Source: an uncultured Lachnospiraceae bacterium
GTDB taxonomy: Bacteria > Bacillota > Clostridia > Lachnospirales > Lachnospiraceae
Direction: 5' to 3'
Assembly: GCA_910585895.1 (NCBI GenBank)
Contig: CAJUHY010000031.1
Span: forward strand, 1 to 31,311
DNA length: 31,311 bases
Shown piece after piece: positions 7,425-16,280 of the stretch (position 1 is the first letter of the stretch; each line of letters starts with the position of its first letter). The notes under the pieces are model-generated. The model ran no database searches. It saw only the letters and a list, made by a program, of their open reading frames with translations, and had not been told where the DNA came from. A program made the position numbers and the translations under genes.

Positions 7425-9050
7425 TTACATCATTCCCATTCCGCCTGCGCCGCCTGCTGGCATGGGCGGTACGTCTTCCTTGATGTTTGCCACTACGGAT
7501 TCCGTAGTCAGCAATGTAGAGGCCACAGAAGTTGCATTCTGCAATGCGCTTCTGGTCACCTTCACCGGGTCAAGGATACCAGCTGATACCATATTCACAT
7601 ATTCTTCTTTTGCTGCATCAAAACCTACGCCTGGCTCAGATTCTTTGACTTTATTAATAATTACTGCGCCTTCAAGCCCCGCATTGGCAACGATATAGTA
7701 CAATGGTGACTCCAACGCCTTTAAGATAACTTTGGCGCCTGTCTTCTCATCGCCCTCTAAAGTCTCTGCAAGCTCTGCTACCTGTTTGGCAGCGTGGATA
7801 TATGCAGAACCGCCGCCGGCGATAATACCTTCCTCTACTGCTGCCCTGGTAGAATTCAGTGCGTCTTCCATACGCAGCTTGCTTTCCTTCATCTCAGTCT
7901 CAGTTGCAGCGCCCACACGGATAACTGCTACGCCGCCTGCCAGTTTGGCAAGTCTTTCCTGCAATTTCTCTTTATCAAACTCGGATGTTGTCTCCTCAAT
8001 CTGAGCACGAATCTGGGATACGCGCGCTGCAATTGCTTCCTTATCGCCTTCACCGTCAACGATAATTGTGTTCTCCTTCTGCACTTTGACAGATTTAGCG
8101 CGTCCTAACTGCTCAAGCGTTGCCTCTTTCAGCTCTAATCCAACTTCCTCAGAAATCACCTGACCACCGGTAAGGATGGCAATATCCTCCAACATTGCCT
8201 TTCTCCTGTCGCCGTAACCCGGCGCCTTAACTGCAACCACGTTAAATGTACCGCGGAGCTTATTGACAATCAAAGTGGTAAGCGCTTCGCCTTCAATATC
8301 CTCAGCAATTATCAAAAGTCTTGCCCCGGACTGCACTACCTGCTCTAACAGCGGAAGAATTTCCTGGATATTAGAAATCTTCTTATCTGTAATCAGGATA
8401 TATGGATCGTCTAAGTTCGCTTCCATCTTATCCATATCAGTTGCCATATATGCGGAAATATATCCACGGTCAAACTGCATACCTTCTACCAAATCCAATT
8501 CTGTCTGCATAGTCTTGGATTCCTCAATCGTGATTACACCGTCGTTGGACACTTTCTCCATTGCATCTGCCACAAGATTTCCTACCATGTCATCACCAGC
8601 GGAGATTGCTGCCACTTTGGCAATCTGGTCTTTGCTGTTCACTTTCTGGCTCATAGCCGCAATAGCTTCCACTGCCTTGTCGGTTGCTTTCTTCATCCCG
8701 CGGCGTAACACAATCGGATTTGCGCCTGCCTCCAAATTCTTCATACCTTCTTTAATCATTGCCTGAGCCAGAACCGTTGCCGTGGTCGTTCCATCTCCAG
8801 CCACGTCATTGGTCTTCGTTGCCACCTCTTTAACAAGCTGTGCACCCATATTTTCAAATGCGTCTTCCAGTTCAATTTCCTTGGCGATAGTCACACCGTC
8901 ATTTGTAATCAATGGAGCTCCAAAAGACTTATCTAACACTACGTTTCTTCCTTTGGGTCCCAATGTTACCCTAACAGTATTTGCCAACTTATCTACGCCA
9001 GCTTCCAATGCTGTTCTAGCCTCTGTTCCATATTTTAATTCCTTTGCCAT
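7425..9050 (-). CDS. groEL: Chaperonin GroEL (60 kDa)
   Basis: A full-length 541-residue chaperonin subunit that forms the double-ring folding chamber with GroES. Visible hallmarks are VTLGPKGRNVVLDKSFG and AGDGTTTATVLAQ in the ATPase domain, an apical domain around residues 190-375, and the flexible C-terminal tail MPAGGAGGMGMM. The ATG is preceded by AAGGAG about 11 bases away. It follows groES by 20 bases in the standard bicistronic order and ends before a strong terminator. Regulation is by HrcA through the CIRCE element ahead of groES. Confidence 0.98.
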   Translation of the reverse strand: MAKELKYGTEARTALEAGVDKLANTVRVTLGPKGRNVVLDKSFGAPLITNDGVTIAKEIELEDAFENMGAQLVKEVATKTNDVAGDGTTTATVLAQAMIKEGMKNLEAGANPIVLRRGMKKATDKAVEAIAAMSQKVNSKDQIAKVAAISAGDDMVGNLVADAMEKVSNDGVITIEESKTMQTELDLVEGMQFDRGYISAYMATDMDKMEANLDDPYILITDKKISNIQEILPLLEQVVQSGARLLIIAEDIEGEALTTLIVNKLRGTFNVVAVKAPGYGDRRKAMLEDIAILTGGQVISEEVGLELKEATLEQLGRAKSVKVQKENTIIVDGEGDKEAIAARVSQIRAQIEETTSEFDKEKLQERLAKLAGGVAVIRVGAATETEMKESKLRMEDALNSTRAAVEEGIIAGGGSAYIHAAKQVAELAETLEGDEKTGAKVILKALESPLYYIVANAGLEGAVIINKVKESEPGVGFDAAKEEYVNMVSAGILDPVKVTRSALQNATSVASTLLTTESVVANIKEDVPPMPAGGAGGMGMM

Positions 9051-9070
9051 AATGATTCGTCTCCTTTATA

Positions 9071-9355
9071 TTATTCAACTATTGCCAGTATGTCGTTCTG
9101 TTTAACAATGATAAATTCTTCTCCGTCAAGTTTCACTTCGTTGCCTGCATATTTGGAGTAGATTACTTTGTCTCCAACCTTTACCTGCATGGTCACTTCT
9201 TTGCCGTCTACATTTCCACCTGGTCCAACAGCAACAACCTCTGCTTCCTGAGGCTTCTCCTGTGCGCCGCCAGTTAAAATGATGCCAGATTTCGTGGTCT
9301 CTTCTGCCTCACATTGCTTTAAAACAACTCTGTCTCCCAATGGTACTAATTTCAT
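9071..9355 (-). CDS. groES: Co-chaperonin GroES
   Basis: A 94-residue GroES with the normal length and fold markers: PLGDRVVLK at the start, the mobile loop EETTKSGIILTGGA that docks on GroEL, and the roof-loop region VAVGPGG. The start ATG lies behind AAGGAGGAATAAGA. It is the first gene of the groESL operon, with the CIRCE operator 46 bases upstream. Confidence 0.98.
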   Translation of the reverse strand: MKLVPLGDRVVLKQCEAEETTKSGIILTGGAQEKPQEAEVVAVGPGGNVDGKEVTMQVKVGDKVIYSKYAGNEVKLDGEEFIIVKQNDILAIVE

Positions 9356-9401
9356 TCTTATTCCTCCTTACCAGGTAATCTTCTTTTATTTCTTTAATTT
9401 A

Positions 9402-9428
9402 TTAGCGCTCTTCAAAATTGAGTGCTAA
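9402..9428 (-). promoter_or_regulatory. CIRCE operator (HrcA binding site)
   Basis: TTAGCGCTC, nine bases, then GAGTGCTAA (plus-strand reading). This matches the CIRCE consensus TTAGCACTC-N9-GAGTGCTAA with one change, G for A at 9407. It lies in the 5' untranslated region between the predicted start near 9436 and groES, where HrcA represses the operon in unstressed cells. hrcA itself is not in the window. Confidence 0.95.
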
Positions 9429-9442
9429 CAGCTTATGTACAT

Positions 9443-9471
9443 AATTTAGCACTCCTTATTTTCTTTGTCAA
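9443..9471 (-). promoter_or_regulatory. groESL promoter overlapping an extra CIRCE half-site
   Basis: TTGACA (9466-9471) and TAAATT (9443-9448) on the minus strand are 17 bases apart. A perfect CIRCE half-site, TTAGCACTC on the plus strand at 9446-9454, overlaps the -10 hexamer 17 bases beyond the main operator. Confidence 0.75.
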
Positions 9472-9541
9472 TATCAAATATCACATTTTATAAAAAGTTT
9501 AGATTTGTAATTTAAAAATTGATTTCCGTGGGACCGGGCTG

Positions 9542-10426
9542 TTAAAAGAGTTTTTTCTTTCGGAAAAACCAAAAACACGCCAGCACTACCAATACACTCA
9601 ATACAGATACAAAAATATAACCATATTGCCAATGCAGTTCCGGCATTCCCTCAAAATTCATGCCATACCAGCCGGCAATCAGTGATAGCGGCATAAATAT
9701 GGTCGTTACCGTGGTAAAAACTTTCATAATCCGGTTCTGCTCATAAGAGAGCGCTGCATCCAGCGCTTCCCGAATATGCACAAGTTCCTCATACAGGAAC
9801 TGCGTTTCCTCTGTAAGATGCCGCAATTTATTTTCATAAATCCGAAAATAACATGATGATTCTTCACTCATAATAGGTCCTTGCGTTTCTTTTTTCTTCT
9901 CCTCCAAGCCGTTAATCCCCTCAATCATGTTGAGGAACTGGGCATAGTCATTTTTCCAGACTGTCAGCAGGCGTTTACACTCAAAAATAGAGCGATTTCG
10001 ATTGCGGTTGATTCTGCCGCCCACAATCTCCTGCTCCATGTCAATTAAGTATTTTTCCATCTCCTCTGTTCTCTGCTGCCCCTGTTTTAAAATTTTTTCA
10101 AAGACTGCTTCCAACTTCTCCTCCATCCCGCCGTCAGACAGCGGAGGACTGGGCAGCGCCTTTTTTTCATCCCTCAGTATAACCATGAGAAATTCCTTTT
10201 CATTCAACAGGAATGCCGCGCTTACCACACGCCGCTTTGCCTCCCCGCTTTCATGGAAGCAGAATGCCCCATACAGGCAATCCTCCAGCAGTTTTACGCC
10301 CTCCCAGTAAGCCGGTTCCAAACGGCGTACAGACTGCAGCAGCAATTCTTCTATCTCATTGCGTTTTTTCTGCTTCAATTGCTCCCAACTCAAAATATGA
10401 GTGAAATTTTCTCCGTTTTTTTGCAT
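9542..10426 (-). CDS. CorA family divalent cation transporter
   Basis: A 294-residue protein with a long cytoplasmic helical domain and two C-terminal membrane helices. The first helix ends in the family signature YGMNFEGMPEL (GMN at residues 255-257), with the second helix from about 268 to 288 and a basic tail RKKK. CorA/MIT proteins are pentameric channels for Mg2+ or other divalent cations. The start ATG follows GAAGGAACATGAC. It lies 18 bases after spoIIP and has no visible promoter, so it may be transcribed with gpr and spoIIP. The ion carried is not decided by the sequence; the link with sporulation is positional only. Confidence 0.9.
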   Translation of the reverse strand: MQKNGENFTHILSWEQLKQKKRNEIEELLLQSVRRLEPAYWEGVKLLEDCLYGAFCFHESGEAKRRVVSAAFLLNEKEFLMVILRDEKKALPSPPLSDGGMEEKLEAVFEKILKQGQQRTEEMEKYLIDMEQEIVGGRINRNRNRSIFECKRLLTVWKNDYAQFLNMIEGINGLEEKKKETQGPIMSEESSCYFRIYENKLRHLTEETQFLYEELVHIREALDAALSYEQNRIMKVFTTVTTIFMPLSLIAGWYGMNFEGMPELHWQYGYIFVSVLSVLVVLACFWFFRKKKLF

Positions 10427-10444
10427 GTCATGTTCCTTCTTTCC

Positions 10445-11728
10445 TCAAGGTGCAAGCACTTTATGTATGATATCCGCCAAAGGTTCCATGGCATTCATAG
10501 CCTCCTCCAGCGTATTCGTCTGGGCGCCCACCTCCACAAGCAAGCTCCTCGGACGGTAGTGGAGATTATAACGGTAACCCTTAAGATAAGTTCCGCGGGC
10601 AAAACCTGGATAATATTCTTCCGCTGCCAATTTCAGTTGGAAAGAAAATGCCAGATTATCTGCAAGATTAGGGTTGGCCAGATACGCAATATTACCATTG
10701 GCCGTCGTGCGGCTTAAACCGTTGAAAAACATAATCTGCGCCGTCTGCTTTCCATTTACTTCTGAAACCAGATGCGTGCCCTCCGCCACGCCGTCCCGGT
10801 GCAGGTCAATGACTACCTCGACACTGGGATTTTCCGCCAGTACCTGTTCCAGCGCAGGTCCTGCATAGGAATATGCATTGTCGCGGTCAGCCACATCATA
10901 TTCCCCCGTATGGTGGAGCACATTCAAGCCATACTGCTCCCTCAAAAGCTGCGCCAGACGTTCCCCCACGGCGACCACACTGCTGTTCGGGTCTCCAGGC
11001 GCAGAATCCACATATCCCTCCTGGGAATGGGTATGATAAATCAAAATCTGTACATTTTCATTCCCGCCTTTAAGCTTCATGTCTTTCGCCAACATCGCCT
11101 GTGCATTCAATTCACTGCCGTCTATCGTAGTCGTACGGTCTACCTGATAAAAGTTCTGTATTAAATAATCAAAGTCATTCAGCTTCTCCCTGGAAATCTC
11201 CACTGCCTTACCACCCTCAGGTGCAGCCTCGGCCACAGTCTCCTGCTCCTTGTTTTCCTGAGTATCCGTTTTTTCTTTTTCCTTCTGTTTATCCATCTGT
11301 TCTTTTCCGTCCGCTGTCTCTTCCTGCTTATCCCCCTCCGGGCTTTCCTCTTCCTGGCTCTGGCTTTCTTTCTCATTCTCTGCCAGCAGCCCTACGCTCA
11401 GATCGCTCTCAATCTGTGTATCATACTCGGCAATTGTCTCGCTAAATGCACAGATTGGATAAAAATTTTCCACTTTCTGCAGCAGAAATCTTTGCAGTGT
11501 GAACGGCGTTTCCTCCTGTTCACAGACCATCGGCAGCATACAATTTTTCCATGCCGACACCGCAATCTCTTCCCTGACAAAATTGACAAGCTGCTGCAAT
11601 GCAGGCGCCTCCCCCAACAATGCAATATTTTGATAGCAGACAAACACAAACAGTACGCTAAACGCTAAGAGCAGCCACTGTCTATATCTTCCTTTCCTGT
11701 TTCTTTTCCTTATCAAAGCTTTCCCCAT
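10445..11728 (-). CDS. spoIIP: Stage II sporulation protein P (SpoIIP)
   Basis: A 427-residue peptidoglycan hydrolase of the engulfment complex (with SpoIID and SpoIIM), which thins septal wall in the mother cell. A basic N-terminus and membrane anchor (about residues 20-40) are followed by a Glu/Lys/Gln-rich linker (about 115-180). The C-terminal amidase domain has ILIYHTHSQEGY, VVIDLHRDG and LLVEVG, the metal-binding and catalytic positions of the SpoIIP/amidase_3 fold. The ATG at 11726-11728 follows AGGATAACTGAA; the upstream GTG at 11755 has its purine run directly abutting and is less likely. It lies directly after gpr, as in Bacillus. Confidence 0.94.
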   Translation of the reverse strand: MGKALIRKRNRKGRYRQWLLLAFSVLFVFVCYQNIALLGEAPALQQLVNFVREEIAVSAWKNCMLPMVCEQEETPFTLQRFLLQKVENFYPICAFSETIAEYDTQIESDLSVGLLAENEKESQSQEEESPEGDKQEETADGKEQMDKQKEKEKTDTQENKEQETVAEAAPEGGKAVEISREKLNDFDYLIQNFYQVDRTTTIDGSELNAQAMLAKDMKLKGGNENVQILIYHTHSQEGYVDSAPGDPNSSVVAVGERLAQLLREQYGLNVLHHTGEYDVADRDNAYSYAGPALEQVLAENPSVEVVIDLHRDGVAEGTHLVSEVNGKQTAQIMFFNGLSRTTANGNIAYLANPNLADNLAFSFQLKLAAEEYYPGFARGTYLKGYRYNLHYRPRSLLVEVGAQTNTLEEAMNAMEPLADIIHKVLAP

Positions 11729-11822
11729 TTCAGTTATCCTGTCATGCAGATGCACCTTCCCAGGCGCCCTTCCATTTGCTCAAAACCATGTAACACTTAA
11801 ATATATGCCTGTACAAAATATT

Positions 11823-12773
11823 TTATGCAAAGGCAATATTCAATCCCTCTGACAAGGTAAAGCTCAGGCGTTTGATGGATTCATCAATATCTTTAGGGGT
11901 AACAAACATTGTATTCAGCTGAGGAGAAAGAAGTTCCCGAATCAGCTCATATTTCTCCATGTCATTTAACGCATTGAGCCCAGTGCTCAAAGTGTGGAAA
12001 TGACTGTGCTCTTCCATCGCCTGAATTAATGTCTGCATGGTATCGCCGACAATCGTCGCCGCATCCACCACCGTAGGTACGCCTATGGCAATCACCGGAA
12101 TCCCCAGCGTCTCCTCAGACAGACCATGCCGGTGATTTCCCACTCCGGAACCGGGATTTATCCCTGTATCGGTAATCTGGATGGTTCTGCTCAGTCTTCT
12201 CGTACTGCGCGCAGCCAACGCATCGATGGCAATCATCACGTCCGGTCTCGTCTCCTCAATAGCGCCCCTGACAATCTCCTGGCTTTCCATACCAGTCTGA
12301 GCCATCACACCGGGCACTATCCCACTGACAGCGTTAACCTCCTCCTCGCCAAACGCATATTTACCAAATTCTTTTAGCACATGGCGTGTAATCATGATAT
12401 TATCCACCACTCTGGGACCTAATGCATCTGGCGTCACTTCACGATTTCCAAGCCCCGCCACCAGCACCGAAAGCGGCGCTTTTTTTCTAGGCAGCAGCTT
12501 TTTTATCAGCCGCGCCAGCTCAAGCGAAATTTCCCGGTGATAATCCTCGTCCTGGCAATCCATGTTGGCCGCCTCCAGGGTAATGTAGGTTCCTTTGGGT
12601 TTACCCATCGCTTTGGCGCCATTTTCTGTCTCAATTACCATGGTCGTAATCTTAATCTCGTTTTTCCTGCGATGCTCTTCTTCCACCCTCACACCCTTTA
12701 TCTCCACGTTATCCTCTTCAAATTTTTCTCTGGTTTCTAATGCCAGATCGGTACGCACCTGAAACTGACCCAT
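11823..12773 (-). CDS. gpr: Germination protease GPR
   Basis: A 316-residue A25-family protease that degrades small acid-soluble spore proteins at germination. The chosen ATG (12771-12773) follows GGAGGG at seven bases; the TTG further up at 12788 lies inside that ribosome site. The N-terminal QVRTDLALE resembles the self-processing region of the zymogen. Other family blocks are VAGLGNREVTPDALGP, GIVPGVMAQTGMES, IAIDALAARS and TDTGINPGSGVGNHR, with the Asp residues expected for activity. It is divergent from rpsT and followed by spoIIP, the classical gene order. Control by a forespore sigma factor is expected, but I could not assign a convincing promoter in the 115 bases upstream. Confidence 0.96.
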   Translation of the reverse strand: MGQFQVRTDLALETREKFEEDNVEIKGVRVEEEHRRKNEIKITTMVIETENGAKAMGKPKGTYITLEAANMDCQDEDYHREISLELARLIKKLLPRKKAPLSVLVAGLGNREVTPDALGPRVVDNIMITRHVLKEFGKYAFGEEEVNAVSGIVPGVMAQTGMESQEIVRGAIEETRPDVMIAIDALAARSTRRLSRTIQITDTGINPGSGVGNHRHGLSEETLGIPVIAIGVPTVVDAATIVGDTMQTLIQAMEEHSHFHTLSTGLNALNDMEKYELIRELLSPQLNTMFVTPKDIDESIKRLSFTLSEGLNIAFA

Positions 12774-12888
12774 TCTCTGTCCCTCCAAATAAAAATGTCT
12801 ATTGTGATTTTAATTACTGTCCACAGCAATGCCGCACCCATGCAACTGTGAATAGTAACATTTTTTGCAAAAAAAAGAAGAATATGTA

Positions 12889-12917
12889 TTGACATATAGA
12901 AATTTTGGGACTAAACT
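12889..12917 (+). promoter_or_regulatory. Promoter of rpsT
   Basis: TTGACA (12889-12894) and TAAACT (12912-12917) are separated by 17 bases, with A-runs just upstream (12868-12880) that could act as an UP element. It implies a leader of roughly 125 bases before the rpsT start. Confidence 0.72.
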
Positions 12918-13048
12918 ATATGAGTATGTTTACATTAGAACGTCCGTGTCCGGCTTTAATGAAACAACTGTAGAACACAGCGCAGTCCTTTTGCAAATCA
13001 GTCCTTGGATTGCCGTGAGTCATATTTTGCGAATGGGAGGTGTACGGA

Positions 13049-13312
13049 TTGGCTAACATTAAATCAGCAAAGAAGAGAATCTTAATAACTGAGAAGAGAG
13101 CAGCCCGCAACAAATCAATCAGATCTGCGGTAAAGACTTCAATTAAGAAAGTAGATGCTGCAGTCGCCGCTAACGATAAGGAAGCTGCTCAGGCTGCATT
13201 GAATGCTGCGGTTTCTAAAATCAGCAAAGCTGCTTCCAAAGGTGTGTATCATAAGAATACCGCTGGAAGAAAGATTTCCCGTCTGAGCAAAGCTGTCAAC
13301 AGTATCGCTTAA
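13049..13312 (+). CDS. rpsT: Small ribosomal subunit protein S20
   Basis: An 87-residue basic, helical 30S protein that binds 16S rRNA. The sequence ANIKSAKKRILITEKRAARNKS and the C-terminal NTAGRKISRLSKAVN are diagnostic. The start is a TTG at 13049-13051, eight bases after GGGAGG; the GTG at 13040 lies within that ribosome site and is rejected. It is the only plus-strand gene of the window. A leader of about 125 bases lacks a coding frame with a ribosome site and could carry autoregulation, as is known for E. coli S20, which also starts with UUG. It ends in a strong bidirectional terminator. Confidence 0.97.
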   Translation: MANIKSAKKRILITEKRAARNKSIRSAVKTSIKKVDAAVAANDKEAAQAALNAAVSKISKAASKGVYHKNTAGRKISRLSKAVNSIA

Positions 13313-13328
13313 TTATTTTTTATATATC

Positions 13329-13380
13329 ATAATCAAACAAAACGGCTGGTCAATAATGACCAGCCGTTTTGTTTGATTAT
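13329..13380. terminator. Bidirectional terminator between rpsT and the converging operon
   Basis: Two perfectly complementary 24-base arms (13329-13352 and 13357-13380) close on ATAA. The middle is GC-rich (ACGGCTGGTCA) and the ends are A/T-rich, giving T runs on either strand. It serves rpsT from one side; from the other it overlaps the stop codon of the secreted protein gene. Confidence 0.93.
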
Positions 13381-16211
13381 TTTGTTTTCTTGTTTTTAAG
13401 TTTAATCTTGGCTGTCTGTGCCTGCGACTCTGCCTGCACACCGCCAGCATTGAGTTCAAGCCGCGATACTTTGTAATAACAAGTCACGCCTGTCGGCACA
13501 TTTTTGTGGACATAATAATTACGGCTTCCTTTCACTCTTGCCAATACCTTATACTCTCCGCTCTCGCCTTCACGATAATAAATGATGTGGCCACAAGCCC
13601 CATCGTCTGTTAACCATTCCAGGTATACATCCTGTTCCTCTTCGCGGGAGGCGCTTAAATATCCCACACTTGAAATCTTTTTCGTGTACTCTGCCGGATC
13701 ACTGTATTCCCCTTCACTTTTCAGTGCATTGTTCACCGCCTGTACATAATAAGTGTACGCAACTCCTCCGCTGATTCCCTTATCCGTATAACTGAGTTTT
13801 TTTGTAGTCCCTACAAGTATGCAATTTCTTCCGTTGGAACGGTAGATACGGTATGTTTCTGCCCATGGCGCCTGTTTCCAAGTCACTTTGGCAGAATTGC
13901 CTGCCCTTTTGACCTTTACCCCGGTTACTTTGGCAATCTGAACCTTTACTTCCAGTTCTTCACCGATGACTTTCCTTGTCCCTGAATAAGCGCGGATACG
14001 GTAGACAACAGTTCCTGCTGCCGGCGTCAGGGGATTAGACACCTGATAACTCGTATTATCTCTGCCTCTGATTTTTTTCAAGACTCTGAACTTCTTTTTT
14101 GCCGGATTGTACACATCAATATAGTAACCTTTCGCTCCATATACTTTATCCCAAACCAGCTTATCAATTCTGACAATCACGTTCTTTTTTGCATCACGCT
14201 GAAAATCAGTCTTTGATACCCTGAAATTGCCAGGGCTTTTAAATCCTGTTTTCAGTTCCGTTTCTGCAATGGAAAAATATATTTTTTTGCTGCTCAGTTC
14301 CTTATACGCTTTGACCATAAAACAATAACGGCTGCTCTCCTTTACCGCCACAGACGCTTTAAGCTTATCCGTCACTTCCAACAATTTATAGGAGTCTCCC
14401 TGTGTGGCAGACTTATAATATACCTCATATCCTTCTGCATTAGCGGCAGCTTCCCAGGTAAGTTTCACTTTCTGTTCATCCACCTGCTGCGCCTGCACTT
14501 GAAAACTTCCTACGGTATTTCTTGCTTTTACGTTTGTCACAGCGCTATAATATTTTTTCTTTGTTTTGGCATCATAATAAAATGACTTTATTCGATAGGA
14601 ATACTGTTTTCCAAACTCCGTATTACTATCGGTAAATGTATTGCCTGTCACCTCTGCAATCTGTCTATAAGAGCCTTTTTTAAGCTTGCGCAGAATCGTA
14701 TAGCCGGAGACAAATTCTTTCTTTCCATCCATGTCAAACACGACGGCGCCTTCCGGCGTAAGATTAACGCTCACTTTCGGTTTGGGCAGCTTGACGGTAA
14801 TTTTGACGGAATCAGACAATGCCGTTGCCAGCTCCTGCTCAATAAAATCATCTTCCTTGATTACCCTTCTGATTTTATAATATTTGCTGCCAATTCCCGC
14901 ATTGCTGTCTGTATAGATATAGGGACCTTCTTTTTCCGTCTTCACCCTGGCAATACATGTATATGCGCTTCTTACATCCCTTGCCGCACGGTAAATCTCG
15001 TAATTGGCATTTGCCTCCGCTGTCCAATAGACGTCAACTGCCGGCTTGGAAAAACCTGTGTAATTCTTTTCGCTATCTTTGCCATAACTGCTGGCCTCTT
15101 TCATTTTATCAATCTCTGTTACTTCAAACTCGCCTTCTATAAATATCTCCTCTTCTTCGTTTCCCTCTATCCCATTTTCATTAAAAGGACATACAGAGAT
15201 GATATAAGAAGCCCCTGCCTGCGGCACATACTTGAGATTGAACTCTTCTTGCGTATATCGTTCCGCCAACAGTTCATCATTCATATAAATATCCACAAAC
15301 TGAACATTTGTTCCTGTCCAGTTTATTTGAAGCTGCTTGCTTGCTTCAATATACTCCACATCCAGAAAATCTATCACAGCAGTATAATCATCAACTGTTA
15401 AACTGACCGTTTTCTCTGCGCCCTGTTCCCCAATCTTATTATAAGGAACCAGTCGATAAGTATGATTACTCAAAGCCTCCCAGGAAATGTTCATCGAGTA
15501 GGAATTGCCTTGTACCCCGGTCACAACTGGTTCTAACGCACCGTCCAGATAGATGTCCACACTGGCAACGGCATCTCCAAACCATTCAATTGCCAAATAT
15601 TTTTTGCTCAGGTCATATTCTGCATCCACATCCGTAAGAACTGCCTGTTTATAGGGTATCTCATACTTTTTCAATTCGGAAGGCGTACCCATGATTTTGA
15701 CCGTTTTTCCTTCTACCGTCCTCAACTCATAGGGTACAACCTGAAAGGCATATGTTTTTCCTTCCGCATCTTCTGGAAGGTCATGAATATAAGAAGTATA
15801 AATCTTGGAATAACCAGTCTCTACCGGATGACCATCCACAAGAATATCCACGCCGCTGGTTATTTCATTTACCTGATATTTGAGAATCATAGTGTCATCT
15901 ATGGGCTTGTATTCCAGCGTAAAATCACTTACCGCTGCTTCTGTTTTTAAATCTGGTTTCTCTTCCGTATCCCCCGGACCAGGGTTGGGGGCATCATCAT
16001 CTTTGTCATCTTCTTTATCTTCCGTATTTTCCTGATTATCTTCATCTTCTGGATTTGCGCCAGGATTCTCGTTCGCTTCTCTGTTTAAATCATTAGATTC
16101 CGCCGCTTGTTCCTGCCCGATTACCACATCGTTTTGGGCATAAACTGACTGATTTCCCATTGTGGTAAAGAAAAAAATAATTGCTAAGCATAGTGAAACG
16201 TATTTTTTCAT
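13377..16211 (-). CDS. Secreted multi-module fibronectin-III-like protein
   Basis: A 944-residue protein. The ATG at 16209-16211 follows GGAGGT about 10 bases away. Residues 1-25 form a signal peptide ending SVYA-Q. Next is a very acidic linker rich in Glu, Asp, Asn and Pro (about 35-85), then about nine beta-sandwich modules of 85-100 residues. The last six carry typical Fn3 marks, such as VKLTWEAAANAEGYEVYYKS, YRIYRSNG and SYTDKGI...YTYYVQAV. The first three are more diverged and share a VDIYxDG-type strand. No LPXTG, choline-binding or SLH anchor is visible; the tail is basic. It is last in the large operon and reaches into its terminator. Likely exported and involved in surface or polymer binding; substrate unknown. 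Confidence 0.85.
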   Translation of the reverse strand: MKKYVSLCLAIIFFFTTMGNQSVYAQNDVVIGQEQAAESNDLNREANENPGANPEDEDNQENTEDKEDDKDDDAPNPGPGDTEEKPDLKTEAAVSDFTLEYKPIDDTMILKYQVNEITSGVDILVDGHPVETGYSKIYTSYIHDLPEDAEGKTYAFQVVPYELRTVEGKTVKIMGTPSELKKYEIPYKQAVLTDVDAEYDLSKKYLAIEWFGDAVASVDIYLDGALEPVVTGVQGNSYSMNISWEALSNHTYRLVPYNKIGEQGAEKTVSLTVDDYTAVIDFLDVEYIEASKQLQINWTGTNVQFVDIYMNDELLAERYTQEEFNLKYVPQAGASYIISVCPFNENGIEGNEEEEIFIEGEFEVTEIDKMKEASSYGKDSEKNYTGFSKPAVDVYWTAEANANYEIYRAARDVRSAYTCIARVKTEKEGPYIYTDSNAGIGSKYYKIRRVIKEDDFIEQELATALSDSVKITVKLPKPKVSVNLTPEGAVVFDMDGKKEFVSGYTILRKLKKGSYRQIAEVTGNTFTDSNTEFGKQYSYRIKSFYYDAKTKKKYYSAVTNVKARNTVGSFQVQAQQVDEQKVKLTWEAAANAEGYEVYYKSATQGDSYKLLEVTDKLKASVAVKESSRYCFMVKAYKELSSKKIYFSIAETELKTGFKSPGNFRVSKTDFQRDAKKNVIVRIDKLVWDKVYGAKGYYIDVYNPAKKKFRVLKKIRGRDNTSYQVSNPLTPAAGTVVYRIRAYSGTRKVIGEELEVKVQIAKVTGVKVKRAGNSAKVTWKQAPWAETYRIYRSNGRNCILVGTTKKLSYTDKGISGGVAYTYYVQAVNNALKSEGEYSDPAEYTKKISSVGYLSASREEEQDVYLEWLTDDGACGHIIYYREGESGEYKVLARVKGSRNYYVHKNVPTGVTCYYKVSRLELNAGGVQAESQAQTAKIKLKNKKTK

Positions 16212-16280
16212 AATACTTGCTACCTCCAAATTTTTGAAAATCAGAAAACCGCTTCTATTAGAAAGGCTTCCATACTATTT

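Noticed and set aside
12774..12888. Sigma-F/G or sigma-E promoter ahead of gpr
   Set aside because: GCAT-like boxes occur, but none pairs with a proper -10 at the right spacing, so no call was made.
12865..13056. Plus-strand open frame across the rpsT promoter and leader
   Set aside because: It opens at a TTG upstream of the predicted transcription start, has no ribosome site and overlaps the rpsT start.
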